Made by a program: the position numbers and the translations under genes. From Planctomycetota bacterium (GTDB taxonomy: Bacteria > Planctomycetota > Brocadiia > Brocadiales > Brocadiaceae): 5,948 nucleotides of DNA. Position 1 is the stretch's first letter. Every line of letters starts with the position of its first letter. The DNA lies in assembly GCA_023261465.1 (NCBI GenBank), contig JAHFOW010000179.1, positions 1 through 5,948 of the forward strand, in the 5' to 3' direction. The notes under the pieces are model-generated. The model made no database searches. It worked only from the letters and a program-made list of their open reading frames with translations, and was not told the origin of the DNA. This document shows, piece after piece, positions 1-5,948 of the stretch.

Positions 1-76
1 CATAATCTGCCTTTTCTTGTATTGCGTCCAGTGCGGCAATATTGCCGTGAATATCGGATAGTATAAGGATTTTCAT
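1..76 (-). CDS. Calcineurin-like metallophosphoesterase, N-terminal fragment (runs off window)
   Basis: Only the first 25 codons lie in the window; the gene continues past the left edge. The visible residues begin MKILILSDIHGNIAALDAI. This is the classic first block of the YfcE/MJ0936-type metallophosphoesterase family: a short hydrophobic beta strand, then the Asp-x-His metal ligands (D8, H10) and the Gly-Asn that follows them. Members are soluble dinuclear-metal phosphodiesterases or phosphatases, and their natural substrate is often unknown. The ATG at 76-74 is preceded by an AGGG at 91-88, with 11 bases between, which supports this start. The gene is transcribed divergently from the malic enzyme gene. 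The family call is secure because the motif and its position at the extreme N-terminus both fit. The specific substrate and subfamily cannot be told from 25 residues. Confidence 0.85.
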   Translation of the reverse strand, partial: MKILILSDIHGNIAALDAIQEKADY

Positions 77-97
77 ATCGTGTATTTCCCTTGCCTT

Positions 98-124
98 ATT
101 GTAAGGTAATATTTAGAATGGCAA
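98..124 (-). promoter_or_regulatory. Candidate sigma-70-like promoter for the metallophosphoesterase
   Basis: Read on the minus strand, TTGCCA (124-119, 5 of 6 to TTGACA) is followed after 15 bases by TACAAT (103-98, 5 of 6 to TATAAT). A start near 91-92 would leave a leader of about 15 bases carrying the SD. The spacer is shorter than the usual 16-18 bases and the surrounding DNA is very AT-rich, so chance similarity is quite possible. I found no equally good pair facing the malic enzyme gene in 77-244. Confidence 0.28.
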
Positions 125-244
125 ATAATCAGGATAGTTTAATTTGTATTATTTTTCTACTAAATTTCCCAATTGTTAATATTACAGTAAGCTTTAAAAC
201 AGATATGTGGTATTTTTTGTTCCCTTTTTTAAGGATGTGAAATC

Positions 245-1657
245 ATGAAACTTACTGAAAATCTTGTGACGTTCCGGTTAAAGTTGAAAAACGTCCCTGG
301 TACCCTGGGCACAGCCATTTCTATCATTGGCAAATGCGGCGGGAGTATGGGGAATATTCAGATTATTAAGGCAGACAAGGAATATAAAATCAGGGACATT
401 GCCGTATATGTAAGCACAGAAAAACAGGTCAAGGATACAATCAGTGCGCTCTCTGTTCCCGGAAAGGACATTATTGAGATGCTGAGCGTCAAAGACAAGG
501 TCTTTGAGCTCCATGAAAAGGGAAAGATTTTTTTGAGTAACCGAATTAACATTACTACATTCGAAGACCTTTCACGTGTATATACGCCAGGCGTGGCGAA
601 GGTGTGTATGGCTATCAGGGAACGTCCGGAATTAGCTAAAGAATATACCATTATCAAAAATACCGTTGCCGTAATCACTGACGGCACAGCCGTTTTGGGG
701 TTGGGCGATATAGGCCCTGTGGCGGGGATGCCTGTTATGGAAGGAAAGGCCATGCTGTTCAAGGCATTTGGTAACATCGATGCATTTCCCATCCTTCTCA
801 ATACAAAAGATGTGGATGAAATTGTCAGGACTATTATAAACATTGCCCCAACCTTTGGAGGTATTAACCTTGAAGATATTGCAGCGCCGCGTTGTTTTGA
901 AATCGAGCAGAGATTAAAGGCATCTTTAAATATTCCCATTTTCCATGACGATCAGCATGGCACGGCGGTGGTCTGCTTTGCAGGCCTCATTAATGCACTC
1001 AAGGTAGTTAAAAAGAAGTTGGAAAGTATCTCTATTGTAATTAGTGGCGCTGGCGCAGCAGGGACGTCTATTGCCAAAATATTCCTCAGCGCCGGGGCAG
1101 GGAATATTGTGGTATGTGACACTTCAGGGATTATCTACCGGGGGAGAAAAACGCATACGAACCCCGCAAAAGAAGCGCTGGCACAGATTACAAATCCAGA
1201 GAATGAACAGGGAACCATTGCAGATGCAATGAAGGGGAAGGATGTTTTTATCGGCGTCTCAGGGCCAAATACTATTACAAAGGATATGGTAAAAACGATG
1301 GCGAAAGACTCTATCGTTTTTGCCATGGCAAATCCCACCCCGGAAATAGAACCTGATTCTATCGAAGGAATAGCAAGGATTGTTGCAACAGGCCGGTCAG
1401 ATTATCATAACCAGATCAACAATTGTTTGTGTTTCCCAGGACTTTTCAGGGGGGCGCTTGATATCGGCGCAACGTCAATCAATGAAGATATGAAGATTGC
1501 AGCCGCCTATGCCATTGCAAACGCCATTGAGGAAGACCATCTGTCGGAAGACTACATTATTCCAAGTGTCTTCAACGAAAAGGTGCACAAGAATGTAGCC
1601 GGGGCCGTAGCCACTGCCGCCATAAAGAGCGGAGTGGCAACACGGCAGACGTTTTAA
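245..1657 (+). CDS. ACT-domain malic enzyme (malate dehydrogenase, oxaloacetate-decarboxylating, probably NAD-dependent)
   Basis: This 470-residue cytosolic enzyme oxidatively decarboxylates malate to pyruvate and CO2 with reduction of NAD(P). An ACT domain (about residues 6-82, with a ligand-loop-like VPGTLG at 17-22) precedes the malic enzyme N-domain (about 90-230) and the Rossmann C-domain (about 240-465). Catalytic residues are visible: Tyr113 in SRVYTPGVA, Lys168 in EGKAML, metal ligands Glu210-Asp211 and Asp236, and the adjacent Asp235 in FHDDQHGTA. GAGAAG at 268-273 is the dinucleotide loop. Asp292 at the end of the next strand favours NAD, but cofactor choice is not certain. TGRSDY and NNCLCFPGLFRGALD (392-406) complete the family signature. 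The ATG has AAGGA at 231-235, nine bases upstream. The catalytic part has the size of short bacterial malic enzymes; the ACT domain accounts for the extra N-terminal length and suggests allosteric control by a small ligand, possibly an amino acid. It is monocistronic here and convergent with the zwf operon. Confidence 0.95.
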   Translation: MKLTENLVTFRLKLKNVPGTLGTAISIIGKCGGSMGNIQIIKADKEYKIRDIAVYVSTEKQVKDTISALSVPGKDIIEMLSVKDKVFELHEKGKIFLSNRINITTFEDLSRVYTPGVAKVCMAIRERPELAKEYTIIKNTVAVITDGTAVLGLGDIGPVAGMPVMEGKAMLFKAFGNIDAFPILLNTKDVDEIVRTIINIAPTFGGINLEDIAAPRCFEIEQRLKASLNIPIFHDDQHGTAVVCFAGLINALKVVKKKLESISIVISGAGAAGTSIAKIFLSAGAGNIVVCDTSGIIYRGRKTHTNPAKEALAQITNPENEQGTIADAMKGKDVFIGVSGPNTITKDMVKTMAKDSIVFAMANPTPEIEPDSIEGIARIVATGRSDYHNQINNCLCFPGLFRGALDIGATSINEDMKIAAAYAIANAIEEDHLSEDYIIPSVFNEKVHKNVAGAVATAAIKSGVATRQTF

Positions 1658-1683
1658 TTTGAAAAAAAGTATTTAATATACAA

Positions 1684-1700
1684 AATCTGCGTAATCTGCG
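1684..1700. repeat. Tandem 8-mer AATCTGCG x2 in convergent intergenic region
   Basis: AATCTGCG occurs at 1684-1691 and again at 1693-1700, separated by one T. From memory, this phrase (or its reverse complement) recurs between genes in many environmental bacteria, so it may be a copy of a dispersed intergenic repeat. In this window I see it only here. The second copy supplies the left arm of the adjoining hairpin. Confidence 0.45.
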
Positions 1701-1715
1701 GTTCCCGTAGTTTTT
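1696..1715 (+). terminator. Weak intrinsic terminator after the malic enzyme gene
   Basis: CTGCG (1696-1700) can pair with CGTAG (1706-1710) around a five-base loop. The stem has five pairs, one of them G-U, and is followed at once by TTTTT and a further T-rich stretch (1711-1719). It lies 38 bases after the malic enzyme stop codon and just before the end of the convergent aldehyde dehydrogenase. The stem is short, so efficiency is probably modest. On the opposite strand the same hairpin has no immediate T-tract, so it looks one-directional. Confidence 0.4.
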
Positions 1716-1717
1716 AT

Positions 1718-3142
1718 TTACGACAGATTTAACACCAGCAATTTTGATTCGGTCATTTCTTCCATGGCATAACGGACACCTTCACGGCCTATACCGGAAT
1801 CCTTAACGCCACCATAGGGCATATTATCAGTCCGGAAGGATGGTACGTCATTGACGATCACGCCGCCAATCTCAAGGTTTTCATAAGCAAAGAAAATATG
1901 CCGGATATTGTTTGTAAACACGCTTGCCTGCAATCCATACCTGGAATTATTGATTTGTTTGACGGCATCTTCGAAGTTCTCATGCCTTGAGATGGTTACG
2001 GCCGGTGCAAACAATTCGTTCTTGTTTACTTTCATCTGGGGTGTAGTGTTGGTAATTACCGTTGGTTCGTAGAGTGTGCCTGTGCGTTTTCCGCCACAAG
2101 CAAGTTTTGCGCCTTCCGTAACGGCCTCATTTACCCACGATTCTATCTTTTGTGCAGACTGCTCGTCAATCATAGGTCCGAGTCTTGTTTCCTCTTCCAT
2201 AGGATCGCCCATTTTTAATGTCTTTACATGAGCTATAAAGTTTGACATAAAATCGTCGTGTATCTTTTTATTAAGAAAAAGTCTCTGGAGGGATATACAT
2301 ATTTGTCCGCTAAAAGAGAATGCGCTTACGACACACCTTTTTACGGCATAATCCAGATTTTCCGGACTATCTATAATGGCGCCGGCGTTTCCACCTAATT
2401 CTAAAGTAACCCTTTTTTTCCCGGCAATCTGTTTGAGTCGCCATCCGATTTCGGCGCTCCCCGTGAAGGTGAGCATCTTAATGCGGTCATCTGTTACCAT
2501 ACGCTCTGCCAGATTTGATTTACAGGGAAATATGCTAAAACCGCCTATAGGCCAATCCGATTCCACGACGACTTCCCCCAGCAGTAGGGCGGTTAATGGG
2601 GTTTTTGATGCTGGTTTGATAATAATAGGATTTCCCGATGCAAGGGCAGGCGCTACTTTATGAACAATAAGGTTTAAGGGAAAATTGAAAGGGGAAATAC
2701 CGAGTATGGTGCCTATAGGAAAACGCCTGTTGATCGCCATCCTGTTTTTCGAACGCTCCGTGATGTCTAAAGGAATAACCTCACCGAACATACGCCTGGA
2801 CTCCTCCATCGCTATCTGAAACGTGCCGATAGCCCGTTCTACCTCAATCCGAGCATCGGCAATAGGTTTGCCGGACTCAAGGGTAATCGTCCGGGCAAAT
2901 TCTTCACTCCGTTTACTGATGCTGTCCCTGATATTACCCAAAATTTCAGCTTTTTTAAAAGCGGGTAATTTTCGTGTTTCCCCGAATGCACGGAGAGTGC
3001 CCTGAATGGCGTCTTCAATATCCCTTTCCGACGCCAGAAAGGTAGCGCCTACTATTTCATTATTATAGGGATTCATCACTTCCAGGACATCTTTGCTTTC
3101 CCGCCACTCATTGCCTATAAGGTATTTGCAGGTATTTTTCAT
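1718..3142 (-). CDS. NAD(P)-dependent aldehyde dehydrogenase (lactaldehyde-dehydrogenase/y4uC-like group; substrate unassigned)
   Basis: This 474-residue soluble enzyme is full length for the ALDH superfamily, which oxidises aldehydes to acids with NAD(P). Visible catalytic residues are Asn153 in ISPFNFPLN, general base Glu248 in LELGGN, nucleophile Cys282 in SGQICIS, and Glu376 in NELFAP. Cofactor elements are Lys176 in IKPASKTP and FTGS at 226-229. Ser179 sits where NAD-only enzymes usually carry Glu, so NADP use is possible. The C-terminal block (SFRTDNMPYGGVKDSGIGREG, residues 435-455) resembles archaeal lactaldehyde dehydrogenases and y4uC-type proteins. Non-phosphorylating GAPDH is an alternative label, but Streptococcus GapN has Arg immediately before the catalytic Cys and here it is Ile281. 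The ATG lies one base after the pgl stop codon and has no clear SD, so translation is probably coupled to pgl. It is the last gene of the zwf-pgl cluster. Family call is certain; substrate is not. Confidence 0.92.
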   Translation of the reverse strand: MKNTCKYLIGNEWRESKDVLEVMNPYNNEIVGATFLASERDIEDAIQGTLRAFGETRKLPAFKKAEILGNIRDSISKRSEEFARTITLESGKPIADARIEVERAIGTFQIAMEESRRMFGEVIPLDITERSKNRMAINRRFPIGTILGISPFNFPLNLIVHKVAPALASGNPIIIKPASKTPLTALLLGEVVVESDWPIGGFSIFPCKSNLAERMVTDDRIKMLTFTGSAEIGWRLKQIAGKKRVTLELGGNAGAIIDSPENLDYAVKRCVVSAFSFSGQICISLQRLFLNKKIHDDFMSNFIAHVKTLKMGDPMEEETRLGPMIDEQSAQKIESWVNEAVTEGAKLACGGKRTGTLYEPTVITNTTPQMKVNKNELFAPAVTISRHENFEDAVKQINNSRYGLQASVFTNNIRHIFFAYENLEIGGVIVNDVPSFRTDNMPYGGVKDSGIGREGVRYAMEEMTESKLLVLNLS

Positions 3143-3143
3143 T

Positions 3144-3917
3144 TTAACAATATTTTGAAAAATTTGTTAACTTACTCGCTGCCGCACGGTCCACAATAAA
3201 TAATAGTCTTCCATCCACCGGTTTAATAAATTGAGATGGCAGTTTTTGTGGCTGATACTCGCCTTCCAGGATTTTTTTCAAAACGGGCGCTTTTGATTCT
3301 CCTGAAATTAAAAATATGATATTTTTTGCCTGATTGATGAGGGGAACGGTTAATGTCAAACGATAGAGACCCAATTTCTCTATGTAGTTTTCAGTAACAC
3401 ATCGCTTCTTTTCAAAAAGGGCAGGAGTTCCGGGGAATAGTGATGCTGTATGCCCATCATCACCCATACCAAGCAAGATGAGATCGAAGCGTGGTATTTC
3501 TTCTGTCTTTGTATGGAAAAACGTCCTGATCATCTGCTCGTACTTTGCTGAGGCTTGAGCATGATCTGCCTGATCTGCTGGCATTCGAAAGTTGTTTTCC
3601 TTAGGAATCGGTACCTTGTCGAGTAATATTTGCCGAGCCATATTATAATTGCTTTCTTTATCATCCGGCGGCACACATCGCTCATCGCCCCAGAAAAAAT
3701 ACACGTTCGGCCATGGTACTTGTTCACGATAGTCGTCGCTTGCCAGGAGCTTGTAAAGCCCGGTAGGAGTTGAACCGCCAGACAACACAACGGTGAAATT
3801 TTTCTTTATCTGTATTGAATCAACAGCTATCCGAACAAATTCCTTTGCCGCCTTGATGGATAATTCATCATGGCCTGCGACAACGAGTATTTCGTGTTTT
3901 ATATTTCCTTTGGGCAT
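3144..3917 (-). CDS. pgl: 6-phosphogluconolactonase
   Basis: This 257-residue cytosolic enzyme of the DevB/Pgl family hydrolyses 6-phosphogluconolactone to 6-phosphogluconate, step two of the oxidative pentose phosphate pathway. Family blocks appear in order: LSGGSTP (45-51), the sugar-phosphate loop; FWGDER (75-80); SNYNMAR (89-95); and LGMGDDGHTASLFPG (149-163), where His156 is the expected catalytic residue. RLTLTVPLIN (186-195) is the usual late strand. The length is normal for the family. The ATG at 3917 is the first possible start in the frame: no ATG, GTG or TTG occurs upstream before a stop at 4028-4026. It has no good SD; the bases before it are TACAATAAACGAT. An A/G-rich AAAGGA falls just inside the gene instead. 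It follows zwf by 174 bases, a gap holding a nested palindrome, and precedes the aldehyde dehydrogenase by one base. The pairing with zwf strongly supports the function. Confidence 0.95.
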   Translation of the reverse strand: MPKGNIKHEILVVAGHDELSIKAAKEFVRIAVDSIQIKKNFTVVLSGGSTPTGLYKLLASDDYREQVPWPNVYFFWGDERCVPPDDKESNYNMARQILLDKVPIPKENNFRMPADQADHAQASAKYEQMIRTFFHTKTEEIPRFDLILLGMGDDGHTASLFPGTPALFEKKRCVTENYIEKLGLYRLTLTVPLINQAKNIIFLISGESKAPVLKKILEGEYQPQKLPSQFIKPVDGRLLFIVDRAAASKLTNFSKYC

Positions 3918-3975
3918 ATCGTTTATTGTAAACGTCGTAAGTAAGTTGAGATTACCATTGTCATCGCGAGTGGTT

Positions 3976-4052
3976 ACAACCCCCTTGCCGCATTTTCCAG
4001 GGGAGATTTTTTCTTGTCTCCCCGGTTAACAAAAGGAGAGTCAGGGGGTTGT
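3976..4052. repeat. Nested palindromic intergenic element between zwf and pgl
   Basis: A perfect 10-base inverted repeat, ACAACCCCCT (3976-3985) and AGGGGGTTGT (4043-4052), encloses a second perfect 7-base inverted repeat, GGGGAGA (4000-4006) and TCTCCCC (4017-4023), with a 10-base loop. On the transcribed minus strand a third segment, CTCTCC (4040-4035), can also pair with GGGGAG (4023-4018), with one wobble pair. The middle segment therefore has two competing partners. Neither strand has a T-run after the hairpins, so this is not a standard terminator. The architecture (C-rich and G-rich blocks folding on themselves) resembles palindromic intergenic repeats found in many copies in some environmental genomes. 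It could equally be a transcript structure that adjusts pgl expression relative to zwf. The structure is seen directly; its role is inferred. Confidence 0.6.
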
Positions 4053-4091
4053 TCGAGATTATTTCAGGCAAAGCATGTATCGATCAAATTA

Positions 4092-5627
4092 TTACTTGCA
4101 TGTTCTCCACTCCCTGCCATCCCGTTCTATGAGATCGTTGGCCTCTTTCGGCCCCCAGACGCCTGCCTCATAGTTGGGAAATTTTCGCTCTGTAAGCGCC
4201 TTCCAGACGTCCTGAATGGTGGATACTACGCCCCAGCTTGCCTCAACCATGTCAGCTCGTTGGAACAGTGTTGCATCACCCAGCATACAATCATAAAGAA
4301 GTCTTTCGTGGCCTGTGCTTGGCGTGCGGCCAAAATAGTCTTCGTATTTAAATTCCATATCAACCGTTCCCAGATGCACGACCGGGCCAGGAATTTTTGC
4401 GCCGAAGTTGAGTGAAATGCCTTCATCCGGTTGGATATGCAGCACCAGCAGATTTGGCTTCAGGTGTTCAACACTGGTTTTGCGAAACAAAACAAATGGG
4501 GCGCTTTTAAATTGTATGGCAATCTCAGTAACACGGCAGGGGAGCCGTTTCCCTGTTCGCAGGTAAAACGGCACATTTGCCCACCGCCAATTATCGATAT
4601 AGAGCTTTAATGCCACAAATGTCTCGGTAAGAGAATCGGGTGGAACGCTTGGCTCCAAACGATAGGCAGGTACTCGTTGGCCCTTGGTTTCGCCGTCTCC
4701 ATATTGTCCTCTTACGGTAAATCTGAGGACTTCTTCCGGCGACAGGGATTGAATAGCCCGTAAAATCTTGACCTGCTCATCCCGCACTGCGTCTGCTTCA
4801 AAAGAAATGGGCGGTTCCATCGCTGTGAGGGTAAGCAATTGGAACATGTGATTCGGCACCATATCCCGCAATGCCCCGGCCTGATCGTAATAACCGCCGC
4901 GTTGTCCCACGCCAATGTCCTCTGCAACGGTTATTTGCACATGGTCGATATACCGATGATTCCAGATAGGCTCAAAGATACCGTTTGCAAAGCGGAACAC
5001 CATGATATTTTGCACCGTCTCCTTGCCGAGGTAGTGGTCTATACGGTAAATTTGACTCTCGTTGAGCACTTTTCTGATTTCATTATTAAGAGAACGGGCG
5101 GACACGACGTCGCGTCCAAAAGGTTTTTCAATAATCACCCGGCGCCAGTGGCCATTTTCTTCCTGTGCAAGCCCGGTAGCGCCAATCTGTTGAATCACAT
5201 GGGCAAAAAGGTCGGGCGCCGTTGCGAGATAATAAAGGTAGTTTTCCTGCGTGCCGTGTTTCGTGTCAAGCTCCGACAGCAATACCTGAAGTTGTTTGTA
5301 TGTGCCTGGATTTTGAATATCGCCTGACAGGTAATAGAGTCGTTGTACAAAACAATTCCAAAGGTCAGAGTCGAAGTCACTTGTGGCGTATTCTTTGATA
5401 TCCTGGCTGATCTTGTTTCGAAACTCGTCATGGCTCATTTCACGTCGGGCAATGCCAATGACGGCAAATTCCTTTGCCAGCAGGTTTTCCCTTGCCAGGT
5501 TATAAAGCGCCGGGATGAGTTTACGTTTGGCCAAGTCGCCGGATGCGCCAAAGATAATCATAATGCACGGATCGCCTGTTTTTCCTGGCGAATCATTTCC
5601 AGTCTTTTTTACATCGGTACATTCCAT
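4092..5627 (-). CDS. zwf: Glucose-6-phosphate 1-dehydrogenase
   Basis: This 511-residue cytosolic enzyme oxidises glucose-6-phosphate to 6-phosphogluconolactone with NAD(P) reduction, the entry step of the oxidative pentose phosphate pathway. The Rossmann domain opens with IIFGASGDLAKRKLIPALY (residues 24-42), the family's nucleotide-binding loop with its basic cluster. EKPFG (167-171) and RIDHYLGKE (195-203) form the substrate site. His198 and His260 (in MVPNHMFQL) correspond to the two active-site histidines known from the Leuconostoc enzyme, and Lys202 binds the phosphate. The C-terminal domain carries YLRTGKRL (355-362) and ends at the usual family length. The first 20 residues are a polar extension before the first strand. 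The ATG at 5627 has AAAGGA at 5642-5637, nine bases upstream, which settles the start. It heads the zwf-pgl-aldehyde dehydrogenase cluster. I see no convincing promoter upstream; TAAAAT on the minus strand near 5669-5674 lacks a matching -35. Confidence 0.97.
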   Translation of the reverse strand: MECTDVKKTGNDSPGKTGDPCIMIIFGASGDLAKRKLIPALYNLARENLLAKEFAVIGIARREMSHDEFRNKISQDIKEYATSDFDSDLWNCFVQRLYYLSGDIQNPGTYKQLQVLLSELDTKHGTQENYLYYLATAPDLFAHVIQQIGATGLAQEENGHWRRVIIEKPFGRDVVSARSLNNEIRKVLNESQIYRIDHYLGKETVQNIMVFRFANGIFEPIWNHRYIDHVQITVAEDIGVGQRGGYYDQAGALRDMVPNHMFQLLTLTAMEPPISFEADAVRDEQVKILRAIQSLSPEEVLRFTVRGQYGDGETKGQRVPAYRLEPSVPPDSLTETFVALKLYIDNWRWANVPFYLRTGKRLPCRVTEIAIQFKSAPFVLFRKTSVEHLKPNLLVLHIQPDEGISLNFGAKIPGPVVHLGTVDMEFKYEDYFGRTPSTGHERLLYDCMLGDATLFQRADMVEASWGVVSTIQDVWKALTERKFPNYEAGVWGPKEANDLIERDGREWRTCK

Positions 5628-5948
5628 GTGAATCTGTCCTTTAATCTAGCCCTTAAATAAAAGCGTGATATTTTAAGCGAGAAGGGTGAAATAGCTGGAT
5701 ATGCCCTATTCTATTGGTTAAAACGGTAGCAGTAAGAAATCACAATAACCAAAGAAAGGGGCATTTCAGAAGAGAAAAACAGCACGAGGTAAATATAACA
5801 AAACGGTGAATAAAAAGAAACGAAAAATAAAGAGGAGATCAAAGAAGAAGCAGTGGGAAGAACAGAAGCGACCGATGTTCAGTGCATGGGAATGAATCAG
5901 CGATTAAAGCTTACGTAATCGTACGGAATATTTTACTCATATAAAAAT
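5628..5948. other. Right-edge intergenic region without an intact gene
   Basis: This stretch of 321 bases holds the zwf SD and leader at its left end and a very basic, start-less reading frame at 5749-5895 on the plus strand. The last 50 or so bases are AT-rich, with a small palindrome (TTACGTAA near 5911-5918) and nothing I can name. No tRNA-like fold, tandem repeat or SD-preceded reading frame of useful length is visible on either strand. A switch from the even composition of zwf to a purine-rich, adenine-rich plus strand is obvious from about 5730 to 5870. Confidence 0.6.
5749..5895 (+). pseudogene. Start-less lysine/arginine-rich reading frame, possible relic of an IS1380-type transposase N-terminus
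   Basis: After a stop at 5746-5748 the frame stays open for 48 codons to a TGA at 5893-5895. Twenty-one of the 48 residues are Lys or Arg. It starts PKKGAFQKRKTARGKYN and ends QWEEQKRPMFSAWE. There is no ATG near the start. The only possible internal start is a GTG at 5806 with no SD, which would give 29 residues. My recollection is that some IS1380-family transposases in environmental bacteria open with a highly basic stretch followed by a block like RPMFSASNIHYE. Here the resemblance breaks off right after RPMFSA. This would fit a decayed 5' end left by an insertion or deletion. The alternative is a tiny basic protein, or chance translation of A/G-rich DNA. The composition is seen directly; the transposase link is a weak inference. 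Confidence 0.35.

Noticed and set aside
173..198. TTGTTA and TTTAAA as a promoter for the malic enzyme gene
   Set aside because: Each hexamer matches only 4 of 6 and the spacer is 14 bases, so in such AT-rich DNA this is not distinguishable from chance.
358..939. Minus-strand open frame of 193 codons inside the malic enzyme gene
   Set aside because: It is antisense to a complete, motif-rich gene, shows no recognisable domain, and has no SD context. It is a shadow of the plus-strand coding bias.
4000..4023. The 7-bp GGGGAGA/TCTCCCC hairpin as an intrinsic terminator of zwf
   Set aside because: No T-run follows on either strand: the minus strand continues TGGAAAAT and the plus strand GGTTAAC. 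It is listed as part of a palindromic element instead.
3918..4025. An N-terminal extension of pgl through the open frame upstream of its ATG
   Set aside because: The frame is open back to a stop at 4028-4026 but contains no ATG, GTG or TTG, and the annotated start already gives a normal-length protein.
4014..4415. Plus-strand open frame of 133 codons spanning the palindrome and the 3' end of zwf
   Set aside because: It is mostly antisense to zwf, its start falls inside the palindrome loop region, and the Cys-rich, irregular sequence looks non-coding.
4839..5327. Plus-strand open frame of 162 codons opposite zwf
   Set aside because: It overlaps the zwf active-site region, whose protein motifs are intact on the minus strand, and it shows no family features.
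1..5948. CRISPR array, tRNA, rRNA, or a defence or mobile gene cluster
   Set aside because: I saw no regularly spaced repeats, tRNA-like folds, rRNA blocks or intact recombinase or defence genes. Apart from the right-edge relic, the window is central metabolism.

Overview
The window reads as bacterial chromosome of moderate G+C (mid-40s percent by eye). Gene spacing and Shine-Dalgarno (SD) sites look like those of a Gram-negative or Planctomycetes-type bacterium. The protein flavour (ACT-domain malic enzyme, zwf-pgl cluster) and the lysine/arginine-rich fragment at the right end remind me of anammox Planctomycetes such as Kuenenia or Brocadia. That placement is recall plus inference, not proof.

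Layout from left to right. (1) Positions 1-76, minus strand: the first 25 codons of a calcineurin-like metallophosphoesterase that runs off the left edge. (2) 77-244: an AT-rich divergent intergenic region. (3) 245-1657, plus strand: an ACT-domain malic enzyme, complete, with a good SD. (4) 1658-1717: a short convergent intergenic region with a tandem 8-mer and a weak intrinsic terminator reading rightward. (5) 5627 down to 1718, minus strand: an operon-like trio of zwf (glucose-6-phosphate dehydrogenase), pgl (6-phosphogluconolactonase) and an aldehyde dehydrogenase. zwf and pgl are 174 bases apart, and pgl and the aldehyde dehydrogenase are 1 base apart. The zwf-pgl gap holds a nested palindromic element. 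(6) 5628-5948: a region with no intact gene. It carries a start-less, extremely basic reading frame that may be a relic of an IS transposase N-terminus.

Together, zwf and pgl perform the first two steps of the oxidative pentose phosphate pathway (glucose-6-phosphate to 6-phosphogluconate) and make NADPH. The step-three enzyme (gnd) is not in the window. The malic enzyme converts malate to pyruvate with NAD(P)H formation, so three of the four complete genes make reduced nicotinamide cofactor from central metabolites. The fourth, the aldehyde dehydrogenase, does so too, but its substrate cannot be assigned from sequence.

This is mostly an ordinary central-metabolism region. The parts worth a second look are the palindromic element in front of pgl with its mutually exclusive hairpins, the possible leader peptide there, the aldehyde dehydrogenase tied to pgl by a 1-base junction, and the basic relic at the right edge.
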